Of a DNA stretch of 64,000 bases, positions 56,218 to 64,000 are shown piece after piece. A program made the translations under genes and the position numbers. Below the pieces are notes generated by a model. That model saw nothing but the letters and a program-made list of their open reading frames with translations. It did no database searches and was not told the DNA's origin. Position 1 is the stretch's first letter, and each line of letters begins with the position of its first letter. The DNA is from a bacterium (GTDB taxonomy: Bacteria > Zhuqueibacterota > QNDG01 > JAFGCO01), in NCBI GenBank assembly GCA_016930535.1, contig JAFGGN010000043.1, positions 62,001 through 126,000 on the forward strand. Direction: 5' to 3'.

Positions 56218-56244
56218 ATCTTCGGATTTCTCCTGCGATATCGA

Positions 56245-57042
56245 TTAAATGTTCAATTGCAGACGTTCGATGGACTTGGCCATTCCGGATTGCTCATCAA
56301 TAACAATATACGCACCATTCAGCTGTAAATCAACGGGAGAAGCAGGCATATAATGAACCGGCAGCTGATTGATAAATCTTTCGATTGCCGTCGACGTATT
56401 CATTCCGATCACGGAACGATGCGGTCCTGTCATTCCGGCGTCGGTGAGATAGGCAGTTCCTTTGGGAAGAATTTTATCGTCCGCGGTCTGCACATGCGTA
56501 TGGGTTCCTACAAGCGCGCTGATCTGACCATCCAGATAATGGGCCAGTGCGATTTTTTCAGCGGTGGCTTCCGCATGAAAATCGATGAAAATGCATTGGA
56601 TTCCCTGTTTTTTCAGTTCACTGACTGCAGCGGATGCGGATTTGAAAGGACAATCAATCGGATACAGAAAACTCCGGCCCTGAAGATTGATAATTCCGAT
56701 CCTGGTTTGACCGCCAGTTTCAAAAATACAGGTACCGTGTCCCGGAGATTCGGATGGATAATTCAGGGGTCGAAGAATATTGGGATCCGTGTTCAGCAGG
56801 TTGAAATACTTCTGCCTTTGCCAGATATGATTCCCCCCTGTGATCACATGAATCCCCATTTTAAACAACCGGGTCGCGGTCGTATCGTCCAGACCCCTCC
56901 CGTTTTTCGCATTTTCTCCATTCGCGACCACAAGGTCCGCCTGTTTATCCTTTACCAGTTTAGGCAACAGGGAAGCAACGATATCCAGACCGTGAGGCCC
57001 GATGATATCGGCAATAAACAATATTTTTATTTCACGGTTCAT
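56245..57042 (-). CDS. ymdB: YmdB/TIGR00282-family metallophosphoesterase
   Basis: A 265-residue calcineurin-fold phosphodiesterase, the family whose Bacillus member cleaves 2',3'-cyclic nucleotides. The metal motifs are KILFIADIIGPHGL (Asp), VVANGENAKNGRGL (Asn), ITGGNHIWQRQ (His) and FIDFHAEATAEKIALAHYLD. GTHTHVQTADDKILPKGTAY completes the site. The ATG at 57042 is three bases after the rny stop. The rny-ymdB pairing is conserved in many bacteria, and in Bacillus the two are linked to RNA turnover and developmental decisions. Confidence 0.93.
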   Translation of the reverse strand: MNREIKILFIADIIGPHGLDIVASLLPKLVKDKQADLVVANGENAKNGRGLDDTTATRLFKMGIHVITGGNHIWQRQKYFNLLNTDPNILRPLNYPSESPGHGTCIFETGGQTRIGIINLQGRSFLYPIDCPFKSASAAVSELKKQGIQCIFIDFHAEATAEKIALAHYLDGQISALVGTHTHVQTADDKILPKGTAYLTDAGMTGPHRSVIGMNTSTAIERFINQLPVHYMPASPVDLQLNGAYIVIDEQSGMAKSIERLQLNI

Positions 57043-57045
57043 CGA

Positions 57046-58611
57046 TTATTTTGCATAATCCACGGCACGGTATTCCCGGATTACAGTGACTTTAATCTGA
57101 CCGGGGTATTCCATTTCCTGTTGAATACGCTCGGCAATGTCCGCGGCGAGCTGATCCGCAACCGCATCGTTGATTTTTTCCGGCTGCACCAGAACCCGGA
57201 CTTCCCTTCCCGCCTGTATGGCATATGTCTTTGAAACGCCCTGGAAGGATTCGGCGATGTCTTCGAGTTTTTCAAGACGCTTGATATATCCTTCAAGCGT
57301 CTCACGGCGTGCGCCGGGTCTCGAACCCGAGATGGCATCCGAAGCCTGCACAAGGGCCGATATGGGAGATGTCATGGGAATGTCGCCATGATGCGCAGCA
57401 ATGGCATTCTGAACAATGGGTCCTTCGCCATATTTTTTAGCCAGATCCGCACCCAATTGAAAATGCGTGCCTTCCGTATTGCGGTCGATCGCCTTGCCGA
57501 TATCATGCAGCAATGCCGCTCTTTTTGACACTACCGGATCCAGACCCAGTTCGCTGGCCATAAGACCGGATAAATACGCCATCTCGATACTGTGCTTCAG
57601 GACATTCTGACCGTAACTTGTTCTGAAATGCAGTTTTCCCAGTAATTTGACCAGTTCCGGATGCAAACCATGAACACCCGTTTCAAGCATGGCCTGTTCA
57701 CCCAGATTGGTGATCACCTCTTCCATCTCCTTCTCTGTTTTCTGAACCACTTCTTCGATGCGTCCCGGATGAATACGGCCGTCTGTAAGCAGAAATTCCA
57801 GTGCACGCCGTGCGATTTCACGGCGATAAGGATCGAAACCGGACAGAATGACGGCTTCAGGTGTATCGTCCACGATCACATCGATACCCGTTGCATTCTC
57901 AAAGGACCGGATGTTCCTTCCTTCGCGCCCGATAATTCTGCCCTTCATTTCATCACCCGGCAGATGTACCACGGATACAGTGGCCTCTGCCGAATGATCG
58001 GCTGCCGTTCTCTGAATGGCGGATATGATGATTTCTTTGGCGTCGCGGTTTGCAGACAGTTTCGCCTGATCCTTGATATCCTTGATCAGCTGGGCCGCCT
58101 CCTGCTTTGCCTTGCTCGTCAGATTTTCCTTGAGCTCTTTCAGGGCCTCTTCATTCGACATTCCCGATATTTTTTCCAGACGTTCATTCTGCATCTGTGT
58201 AATCCGGTCGAGTTCCTCCTGCTTTTTCTGCAAATGCTCGGTGCGGTCGCGATTGCTCTGTTCCAGTCGTTTGATTTCCTGATCGCGCTGATTGACATGA
58301 TCGAGTTTTTTGTTGAGTTCCAGTTCATTACGCTCAAGCTGTCTTCTTTCCTTATCCAGCTCCTGCCTTTGAGAATGGCTTTCCTTCTCGAATTTCTGCT
58401 TTAAATTCAGCCATTCATCCTTGGCTTCGATAATTCGTTGTTTTTTAAGGGATTCTGCTTCTTTCTCCGCCTCGGAAACTATCTTTTCAGCCAGTTTTTC
58501 TGCATTTGCAACTTTGCCCTGTCCTAGTTTTGTGCTGAATATCCAGCCCAGATAAAACATGGTGACACTCAATACAATCGATAATCCGACAAAAATATAC
58601 ATGGATTCCAT
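57046..58611 (-). CDS. rny: Ribonuclease Y
   Basis: Membrane-anchored endoribonuclease that starts mRNA decay. The 521-residue protein has an N-terminal transmembrane segment (about 4-25, [20 protein letters not shown]) and a long coiled coil (30-190). A KH domain follows (about 210-275, [20 protein letters not shown]). The HD nuclease domain has [13 protein letters not shown] near residue 365. I start at ATG 58611, directly after GGAGGAAC; the frame extends upstream to 58659 through the preceding terminator, which cannot be coding. It is followed by ymdB. Presence of RNase Y is expected in this branch of bacteria. Confidence 0.95.
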   Translation of the reverse strand: MESMYIFVGLSIVLSVTMFYLGWIFSTKLGQGKVANAEKLAEKIVSEAEKEAESLKKQRIIEAKDEWLNLKQKFEKESHSQRQELDKERRQLERNELELNKKLDHVNQRDQEIKRLEQSNRDRTEHLQKKQEELDRITQMQNERLEKISGMSNEEALKELKENLTSKAKQEAAQLIKDIKDQAKLSANRDAKEIIISAIQRTAADHSAEATVSVVHLPGDEMKGRIIGREGRNIRSFENATGIDVIVDDTPEAVILSGFDPYRREIARRALEFLLTDGRIHPGRIEEVVQKTEKEMEEVITNLGEQAMLETGVHGLHPELVKLLGKLHFRTSYGQNVLKHSIEMAYLSGLMASELGLDPVVSKRAALLHDIGKAIDRNTEGTHFQLGADLAKKYGEGPIVQNAIAAHHGDIPMTSPISALVQASDAISGSRPGARRETLEGYIKRLEKLEDIAESFQGVSKTYAIQAGREVRVLVQPEKINDAVADQLAADIAERIQQEMEYPGQIKVTVIREYRAVDYAK

Positions 58612-58620
58612 TGTTCCTCC

Positions 58621-58652
58621 AAAAATAAAAAAACCCCGATATTGGTTCGGGG
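58621..58652 (-). terminator. Intrinsic terminator in the zapA-rny gap
   Basis: Read on the minus strand, CCCCGA (58652-58647) pairs with TCGGGG (58639-58634) across a seven-base loop. Seven T then ATTTTT follow. It lies only 10 bases before the rny start, so it must terminate something read from upstream: zapA or a small RNA. Confidence 0.85.
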
Positions 58653-58712
58653 CGCCCAATCTGAGAAATGAATGTGCAATACGAACGGGCCCTTCTCAAC
58701 ATCGGGCCGCGA
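58634..58712 (-). ncRNA. Candidate structured small RNA between zapA and rny (6S position)
   Basis: On the minus strand the gap folds into a long hairpin. GGCCC (58708-58704) can pair with GGGC-G-CC (58657-58651, one bulge). After an internal loop, TGAGAA (58698-58693) pairs perfectly with TTCTCA (58667-58662). The intrinsic terminator lies at the 3' side. Position after zapA is where 6S RNA (ssrS) lies in many bacteria, and a stem with an open internal loop is 6S-like. It is short for 6S, so the 5' end may lie inside zapA. Identity is inference. Confidence 0.35.
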
Positions 58713-58729
58713 AAAATAAAACAAACCGA

Positions 58730-59032
58730 TTATTCAGGAGAATCCGTCATCTTCTTATCAATGATTTGATTCAGACGGGAAATATTGTCCTCAAGTTTCT
58801 TTTGCAATTGCTGTTTTTCAATACGCTCGTTAAACAATTCGTGAGCGATATTTAATGATGCGAGAATCGCGATTTTTAATGAAGAATCAACCCGCAATGA
58901 TTGATCCACTTCACGCATTTTCTCGTCGACATAATCTGCAATGGCTTTGATATAGTTGGCATCGGCATATCCGCGAACGGCGTATTCGGCGCCAAATATT
59001 CGAACCGTGAGGACATTTTTATCCGAACTCAT
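58730..59032 (-). CDS. zapA: Cell division protein ZapA
   Basis: A 100-residue protein that bundles FtsZ filaments at the division site. The family sequence KNVLTVRIFGAEYAVRGYAD opens the protein and a long helix follows (KMREVDQSLRVDSSLKIAIL, then the coiled coil LFNERIEKQQLQKKLEDNIS). I use ATG 59032, seven bases after AGGA; the longer frame to 59107 has no support and overlaps the intergenic gap. The ZapB-like coiled-coil gene lies just upstream. Confidence 0.9.
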   Translation of the reverse strand: MSSDKNVLTVRIFGAEYAVRGYADANYIKAIADYVDEKMREVDQSLRVDSSLKIAILASLNIAHELFNERIEKQQLQKKLEDNISRLNQIIDKKMTDSPE

Positions 59033-59107
59033 CGGAAAATCCTGTCGGTATAAATACAATTTACATGAATTGCACAGTCCCAGTATGGGCAACACCCATA
59101 ATAACAA

Positions 59108-59389
59108 TTATTCCAATGCCTCAAATTCTTTTAACTTTTCAATCAGTTTTTCTACTTTGTTTTTAACCCTGTCCTGCTTATCCTTATATTCTGCAACTTC
59201 AAGTTGAGCATTCCGGTATTTTTCGAGTTCATTCTCCAGTCCGATGAACTTGTTTTCTTTCTCCTCCAGAATATGTTTTATTTCTGCGTTTTTCTGTCTC
59301 AGTTCCTGATTTTCCCGTTTTAAAGCATTTACCAGATTCAACAACTGATCAATTTTCTTCTCCAGGATTTCAAACGGATGTGGATCCAT
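59108..59389 (-). CDS. Small coiled-coil protein, ZapB-like
   Basis: A 93-residue, almost wholly coiled-coil protein (LEKKIDQLLNLVNALKRENQ then ELRQKNAEIKHILEEKENKF). This is the size and composition of the ZapB/cell-division coiled-coil group, and it sits between pheT and zapA as such genes often do. The ATG at 59389 is followed by pheT's stop 18 bases upstream on the same strand. A role in Z-ring organisation with ZapA is inferred from context. Confidence 0.75.
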   Translation of the reverse strand: MDPHPFEILEKKIDQLLNLVNALKRENQELRQKNAEIKHILEEKENKFIGLENELEKYRNAQLEVAEYKDKQDRVKNKVEKLIEKLKEFEALE

Positions 59390-59407
59390 GCCTGCCTCCC
59401 ATTTCCA

Positions 59408-61789
59408 TCACGAACGTAATGCAGCATGAAATTTATCAGAAAGCGCTTGAACGATTTTATTAAAAACAGGATGAATATCTTCCTCTCTTAATGTACGATC
59501 CATAGACATAAATGTCAAAGCAAAAGCCACACTTTTTTGATTTTCTTTCAGTGATTTTCCCTCGTAGACATCAAAAATATCAATTTTTGAAATCAGATTA
59601 CCACCTGTTTTCTGAATAAGGTCGATCATGTCTTTCGCATGAATACCCTTTTCGACGAGTACTGCAAGATCCCTTTTGACTGAAGGGAAACGGGGTATTT
59701 GCGCGAACCGGATCGTCGAAGGAATTTTGTCCAGCAGAGATAATAATTCGAATTCGCATGCGAATACCGGGAATTGTATGTCCCAGTGTTCAAGAACGGA
59801 CTGTGGAACCTCTCCCATCAGGCCAATGCGTTTCTGGCCGCTGAACACGGCAATACCATCACCAAGCAATCCGCTGATTCCGGAAGCAAAGGACAAATCG
59901 GGCAAATGCAGTCTTTTTCCAAGGTTCTGCAGAAATCCTTTGAAATGGAACAGATTGCTTTCGGTTGTCCCGGATGCCTGCCAGAATGGGGTTGGGTGCG
60001 TGTGCCCGGTGATGCAAAGTCCCAAAACCGGCGATTCATGGGGAAGCCGGTCTCCCGATTGATGAAAGACATTGCCGATTTCAAACAGCATCAGGTTGCG
60101 TTCGCCGCGGTTGATATTGTACTGAACGTTATCCAGAAGGTTCGCCAGAATATTCGTGCGTAAAAACTGAGTTTCAGGGCTCAATGGATTTTGAAGACTG
60201 ACCGGCTTGACGTCTGGCACAAGGCTTGTGTGCTTCTGAGAAACAAGCGTGTTGTTTAAAACCTCGATAAAACCCATGCCCGTCATAATATCCCTGATTG
60301 TTTCCGTATTTTTGGATCCGATATCCTCTGTTTTCTGATAGGCGGTTTTCATTACAGGATTCACCGGGATATGATCAAAACCATAATGACGGACAACTTC
60401 CTCGATCAGGTCGATTTCATTGATCAGATCGGGACGGAATGTGGGAACAATGACTTCAATTGGATCATCCGGTCGTGCAATATTCAGATCCAGGTGCTTT
60501 AAAATCGTCAACACTTCCTCATGAGGGACATTTGTCCCAAGCACAACGGAAATTCGGTCACTTCGCAGTGTAATCGAAACCGGTTTGATATCCGACGGAA
60601 CCCTGTCAGCGATACCGCTGTAAACAGTGCCGCCGCAAATTTCGGACATCATTTTGGATGCGCGATTGATGGCATATATTGTTCCATTGGGATCAGCACC
60701 GCGCTCAAAGCGTTGAGATGCTTCTGTATTTAATCCCAGTCTTTTTGCGGTCCGGCGCACGGTCATGGGATCGAAATAGGCGCTCTCGAGTAAAATATGA
60801 TGCGTTTCCCCGGTGACTTCTGAATTCAATCCGCCCATGATTCCGGCAAGCGCCACAGGACGTTCGCCATCGCAGATCAGAAGATCGTGTTCGTTCAGAA
60901 CATGTTCGTTTTCATCCAGGGTCGTGAACCGCTCGCCTTTACGGGCTTTTCTGACAATGATCCCGTGACCGGCGATTTGATCATAATCAAACGCATGAAG
61001 CGGATGTCCTGTTTCCATAAGCACATAATTGGTGACATCCACGATATTGTTGATGGAGCGGATTCCGACAGATGCCAGTCTGGATCTCAGCCATGCCGGA
61101 GAAGGACCGATTTTTACATCGTGAATATACCGGGCCGAATACCTCGGACACCCATCCTGACTGATGATTTCGATCGCAATCTTCTGATCCGCAGATCCTC
61201 CGGATTCCTGCAGTGTATCGTCGGGACGGTTGACTGGAATTTTAAGTATTGCGCCAAGCTCTCTTGCAATACCAAGATGACTCAGGCAGTCAGGACGGTT
61301 TGGTGTGATATTGATTTCAAGAACCGTGTCCGGCACCTGAAATTCCGGCAGATACAGCTGTCCCGGTTTCCCGGACGGATTGTCGATGATCAGAATGCCC
61401 TGATGATTGTCGCTTAATCCCAGTTCCCTTTCCGAACAGATCATGCCGTACGATTGTACTCCGCGGATCGTCACTTCCCTGATGTCCATATCGGCTGCCC
61501 GTCCGCCGATTTTTGCAACAGGAACAAAGAGGCCGGCTTTCACATTGGGCGCACCGCAAACGACGGAGAGTGTTTCTGATCCTGTATCCACATCACACAC
61601 GGATAACTTATCCGCATTCGGATGCTTATTTACGGACAACACCTTGCCGATTACCACCTGATCAAAAGCGGACGGCTTCGAATGGACCTCTTCAACCTCA
61701 AGGCCCACCATGGTCAGCTTCCGTGCAATCTCGTCAGCGGAAAGATTAAAATCCATATAGGATCGAAGCCAGTTCAAACTGATTTTCAT
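59408..61789 (-). CDS. pheT: Phenylalanine-tRNA ligase beta subunit
   Basis: Large subunit of the heterotetrameric PheRS, which binds and edits. The 793-residue protein has an N-terminal EMAP-type tRNA-binding domain (residues 40-150, VVIGKVLSVNKHPNADKLSV). The B3/B4 editing module follows (about 210-390, GHPLHAFDYDQIAGHG). The B5 domain and a catalytic-like core come next, then the C-terminal FDX-ACB anticodon-binding domain (about 700-793, FPSVKRDLAVLVEKGIHAKD). Normal length. It starts nine bases after pheS. Confidence 0.96.
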   Translation of the reverse strand: MKISLNWLRSYMDFNLSADEIARKLTMVGLEVEEVHSKPSAFDQVVIGKVLSVNKHPNADKLSVCDVDTGSETLSVVCGAPNVKAGLFVPVAKIGGRAADMDIREVTIRGVQSYGMICSERELGLSDNHQGILIIDNPSGKPGQLYLPEFQVPDTVLEINITPNRPDCLSHLGIARELGAILKIPVNRPDDTLQESGGSADQKIAIEIISQDGCPRYSARYIHDVKIGPSPAWLRSRLASVGIRSINNIVDVTNYVLMETGHPLHAFDYDQIAGHGIIVRKARKGERFTTLDENEHVLNEHDLLICDGERPVALAGIMGGLNSEVTGETHHILLESAYFDPMTVRRTAKRLGLNTEASQRFERGADPNGTIYAINRASKMMSEICGGTVYSGIADRVPSDIKPVSITLRSDRISVVLGTNVPHEEVLTILKHLDLNIARPDDPIEVIVPTFRPDLINEIDLIEEVVRHYGFDHIPVNPVMKTAYQKTEDIGSKNTETIRDIMTGMGFIEVLNNTLVSQKHTSLVPDVKPVSLQNPLSPETQFLRTNILANLLDNVQYNINRGERNLMLFEIGNVFHQSGDRLPHESPVLGLCITGHTHPTPFWQASGTTESNLFHFKGFLQNLGKRLHLPDLSFASGISGLLGDGIAVFSGQKRIGLMGEVPQSVLEHWDIQFPVFACEFELLSLLDKIPSTIRFAQIPRFPSVKRDLAVLVEKGIHAKDMIDLIQKTGGNLISKIDIFDVYEGKSLKENQKSVAFALTFMSMDRTLREEDIHPVFNKIVQALSDKFHAALRS

Positions 61790-61798
61790 CGAAACGCC

Positions 61799-62824
61799 TT
61801 ATCCAAACTGATGCAGAAAACGTACATCATTTTCAAAAAACAACCGGATATCGGGAATTTCGTACAGGAGCATGGCCAGCCTTTCAACACCCATACCGAA
61901 CGCATATCCCGTATATTTTTCCGTATCATATCCGACATAGCGAAAGACCGCAGGGTTGACCATGCCTGCGCCGGATATCTCCACCCAGCCTGTCCCCTTA
62001 CATACACGGCATCCCCTGCCCTTGCACATGACACATGAAAAATCATATTCCGCACTGGGTTCTGTAAAAGGGAAAAAACTGGGTCTGAACCGGATTTTCA
62101 CATCCGAACCAAACATATAATGCGCAAACGACAGAATAACGCTTTTTAAATCCGAAAACGATATCCCCTCGTCCACACACAGGCCTTCCACCTGATGAAA
62201 CACCGGTGAATGGCTGGCATCCGGTGTATCGCGACGGAAAGTGCGTCCGGGAGCGATGATCTGTACGGGAGGCGGCTGATTCTCCATGACATGGATCTGG
62301 ACGGGAGATGTATGCGTGCGCAGCACGATATCATCTTCAATGAAGAATGTATCCTGCATATCTCTTGCAGGATGGCCGTGGGGAATATTCAGGGCCTCGA
62401 AGTTATAATATTCGGTTTCAACTTCCGGTCCCTGAGCGATTGAAAATCCCAGATGATGAAAACAGGATTTAATTTCGCGAAGCACGCGGTTCAGCGGATG
62501 CAGTCTCCCCGCGTAACGGGGTTCTCCCGGCAGCGTCATATCCAGGATACTTTCGGATTCCACTGAAACGGAAAATGCTTTTTCTTTGGCAGCCAGGCTT
62601 TCAGTAATCTGCTGCTTTAATTCATTTAAAAGCCGCCCGGCATTTTTCCGGTCGTCTTCATTGAGAGTACCGAGTGATTTAAATAATTCGGCAACTTTTC
62701 CTTTTCGGCCCGCGTAACGGATGCGCAGCTGTTCCAAAGACCGATTATCATGAATTTTAGCACATTCAGCTTCGAAATCCCGTCTGATATCCGTTATCTG
62801 CTGAATCATCGATGGTGCGGGCAT
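61799..62824 (-). CDS. pheS: Phenylalanine-tRNA ligase alpha subunit
   Basis: Catalytic subunit that activates phenylalanine. The 341-residue protein has an N-terminal coiled coil (about 1-90, DIRRDFEAECAKIHDNRSLE). The class II core has motif 2 (RTFRRDTPDASHSPVFHQVE) and motif 3 (GYAFGMGVERLAML). The four-cysteine segment CVMCKGRGCRVCKGTG (about 272-287) before GAGMVNPAVF is usual in this family. The ATG at 62824 lies 14 bases after rplT. Confidence 0.96.
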   Translation of the reverse strand: MPAPSMIQQITDIRRDFEAECAKIHDNRSLEQLRIRYAGRKGKVAELFKSLGTLNEDDRKNAGRLLNELKQQITESLAAKEKAFSVSVESESILDMTLPGEPRYAGRLHPLNRVLREIKSCFHHLGFSIAQGPEVETEYYNFEALNIPHGHPARDMQDTFFIEDDIVLRTHTSPVQIHVMENQPPPVQIIAPGRTFRRDTPDASHSPVFHQVEGLCVDEGISFSDLKSVILSFAHYMFGSDVKIRFRPSFFPFTEPSAEYDFSCVMCKGRGCRVCKGTGWVEISGAGMVNPAVFRYVGYDTEKYTGYAFGMGVERLAMLLYEIPDIRLFFENDVRFLHQFG

Positions 62825-62838
62825 CGGTTTACAGATTC

Positions 62839-63186
62839 CTAATTTTTTACGTTTTGCACGAGCTGTGCAAAAGTTTCGGGATCGGACACGGCCATATCCG
62901 CCAGCGCCTTCCGGTTCAAATCAATATGTTTCAACTGCAAAAGATGGATGAACTGCGAATAGCTGAGTCCATGAAGGTGCGCAGCCGCATTGATACGCGT
63001 GATCCACAATTTTCGAAATTCGCGCTTTTTGACGCGCCTGTCACGATAAGCATACAGTCTTGCCTTATCGACACTTTCCTTGGCCGTCTTGATCAGCTTG
63101 CTTTTGGCTCCCCAATAACCCCGGGCCGATTTTAATATTTTGTTGCGGCGCCTTCTGGAAGGAACCGCATGTTTGGATCTGGGCAT
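62839..63186 (-). CDS. rplT: 50S ribosomal protein L20
   Basis: A 115-residue early-assembly protein of the large subunit. The basic N-terminal tail ([20 protein letters not shown]) and the globular domain ([20 protein letters not shown] then [20 protein letters not shown]) are typical. In other bacteria L20 represses its own operon by binding the mRNA; no such site was clearly identified here. Confidence 0.96.
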   Translation of the reverse strand: MPRSKHAVPSRRRRNKILKSARGYWGAKSKLIKTAKESVDKARLYAYRDRRVKKREFRKLWITRINAAAHLHGLSYSQFIHLLQLKHIDLNRKALADMAVSDPETFAQLVQNVKN

Positions 63187-63219
63187 ATAATACCTCGAAT
63201 TATTTTTGAACGATAATGA

Positions 63220-63411
63220 TTAACCAATCATCCTTTTAACACGATTTTCATCGGCACAATGGACCATCCCCGCATGTCGCAGGTTGCGTTTTCTCTTGGA
63301 TGATTTTTTTGTCAAAATATGGCTCGCATAAGCTTTACTGCGCTTGACCCGTTTTTTAGAAGTCAGTTTAAATCGCTTGCTCGCGCCGCGTTTGGTGCGA
63401 ATTTTTGGCAT
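63220..63411 (-). CDS. rpmI: 50S ribosomal protein L35
   Basis: A 63-residue basic ribosomal protein with the family start [20 protein letters not shown]. The region [20 protein letters not shown] is also diagnostic. It lies between infC and rplT with gaps of 15 and 33 bases, the usual order. Confidence 0.95.
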   Translation of the reverse strand: MPKIRTKRGASKRFKLTSKKRVKRSKAYASHILTKKSSKRKRNLRHAGMVHCADENRVKRMIG

Positions 63412-63426
63412 GGTGAAAATACTCCT

Positions 63427-63936
63427 TTATTTTGGTACAAAAATAGCGGTAATGCTCCGGTTTTCGTAAATGGGATCAGATTCCTTTTTGGCAATATCAT
63501 TGAGCTCGTTTTCAACACGGCTCAACACGGCCTGTCCCAGTTCAGGATGTATAATCTGACGTCCGCGAAACAGAATTCTGATTTTCAGATGATTCCCCTG
63601 TTCAATAAATTTTCTGGCATGTTTCATTTTAAATTCAATATCATGTTCATCAATCGTCGGACGCAATCTGATTTCCTTGACATGGATCACGTGCTGTTTC
63701 TTTTTGCTGATTTTCTCTTTTTTGCTCTGCTGATATCTGAATTTACCATAATCCATGATGCGGCAAACAGGCGGTGATGCGTTTGCTGCGATTTCCACCA
63801 GATCCAGCTCAAATGATTCGGCAATCGATATTGCCTCGTCGAGTTTTTTGATGCCCAGCTGATTGCCTTCGGGATCTATAAGACGGACCTCTTTGGCACG
63901 AATTTCTTCATTCAGACGAATTTGATCTTGTTTAAT
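63427..63936 (-). CDS. infC: Translation initiation factor IF-3 with ATT start codon
   Basis: Dissociates ribosomes and checks the initiator codon-anticodon pair. Reading upstream of the only long ATG/GTG frame (from 63798), the frame remains open with correct IF-3 sequence (KQDQIRLNEEIRAKEVRLID). It reaches ATT at 63936-63934, seven bases after AGGAGG. This gives 169 residues, a normal IF-3 length. A non-canonical ATT start is a known autoregulatory device of infC: IF-3 itself discriminates against it. The ATT overlaps the thrS stop codon. The C-terminal domain (about 85-169) is complete. Confidence 0.93.
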   Translation of the reverse strand: MKQDQIRLNEEIRAKEVRLIDPEGNQLGIKKLDEAISIAESFELDLVEIAANASPPVCRIMDYGKFRYQQSKKEKISKKKQHVIHVKEIRLRPTIDEHDIEFKMKHARKFIEQGNHLKIRILFRGRQIIHPELGQAVLSRVENELNDIAKKESDPIYENRSITAIFVPK

Positions 63937-64000
63937 GGTTGGCCCTCCTATCTAATTCATCCATGAACCGTTTTATCAGGGCTTCCGTATCAAATGTTCC
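63932..64000 (-). CDS. thrS: Threonine-tRNA ligase, C-terminal end only
   Basis: The frame entering from the right edge encodes 22 residues (GTFDTEALIKRFMDELDRRA then NH) before TAA at 63934-63932. This resembles the last helix of ThrRS (Gly-x-x-x-hydrophobic-x-x-Phe-hydrophobic pattern), and thrS is the standard gene upstream of infC. Only the end is visible, so identity rests on context plus a short match. Confidence 0.7.
   Translation of the reverse strand, partial: GTFDTEALIKRFMDELDRRANH

Noticed and set aside
56353..57234. 293-residue plus-strand open frame
   Set aside because: Antisense to ymdB and the end of rny, both with full motifs. No start signals.
57661..58404. 247-residue hydrophobic plus-strand open frame
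   Set aside because: Antisense to the coiled-coil region of rny; Glu/Lys-rich codons give Leu/Phe on the other strand, mimicking a membrane protein.

Overview
The window reads as chromosomal DNA of a Gram-negative, didermal bacterium, most likely from the FCB superphylum (Fibrobacterota/Chlorobiota/Bacteroidota) or an allied candidate phylum of the KSB1, Calditrichota or Marinimicrobia type. This placement is an inference. It rests on two secreted proteins ending in YPNPFN-type (type IX secretion or FlgD-like) C-terminal domains, a PorV/PorQ-like barrel, outer-membrane biogenesis genes (bamD, lnt, mlaEF, a patatin-Omp85 protein), RNase Y plus a YmdB-type phosphoesterase, and a stand-alone PASTA protein. 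GC is moderate by eye. Coding density is very high, genes often overlap by 1-4 bases, and TTG/GTG starts are common. I found no insertion sequence, prophage, CRISPR array, tRNA or rRNA.

Left arm (1-22.3 kb, all + strand): a long housekeeping run. The order is dnaB (5' end missing), bifunctional rel, an HU/IHF protein, ruvX, lnt, a PorV-like barrel, a membrane-anchored unknown, bamD, nadD, mlaE-mlaF, radA, tgt, yajC, fmt, rsmB, a PASTA protein, rpe, an unknown protein coupled to a YhcC-type radical SAM enzyme, an MBL hydrolase, xerD and a secreted subtilase. Many junctions are translationally coupled.

Efflux block (22.3-28.8 kb): an inverted-repeat operator precedes a TetR regulator, a TolC-type channel, an adaptor lipoprotein and an AcrB-type RND pump. 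A hairpin closes the unit. A THUMP-type RNA methyltransferase follows.

Middle (29.9-43.9 kb): minus-strand thioredoxin, tex, manA and a TPR protein with a roughly 500-residue acidic linker. A 317-bp divergent promoter region leads to a secreted sorting-domain protein, a TrpR-like regulator with trpB2, a DUF1848 protein, nadE (minus) and a POT-family transporter. Clear intrinsic terminators separate several of these units.

Envelope-stress-like locus (43.9-51.2 kb): the most interesting part. A BlaI-type repressor is coupled to a BlaR1-like M56 membrane metalloprotease whose outer sensor position is occupied by a complete M23 (LytM) peptidoglycan-peptidase domain. A perfect BlaI-type dyad sits at their promoter. 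Divergently placed are a secreted M16 peptidase and a patatin-POTRA-barrel protein, themselves overlapping by 4 bases.

Right arm (51.3-64 kb): proBA, then minus-strand genes for a FemAB/GNAT-like protein, a TPR protein, ymdB, rny, a possible structured RNA (6S position), zapA, a ZapB-like coiled coil, pheT, pheS, rplT, rpmI, infC (ATT start) and the end of thrS. This is the classic thrS-infC-rpmI-rplT-pheST order joined to the zapA-rny module.
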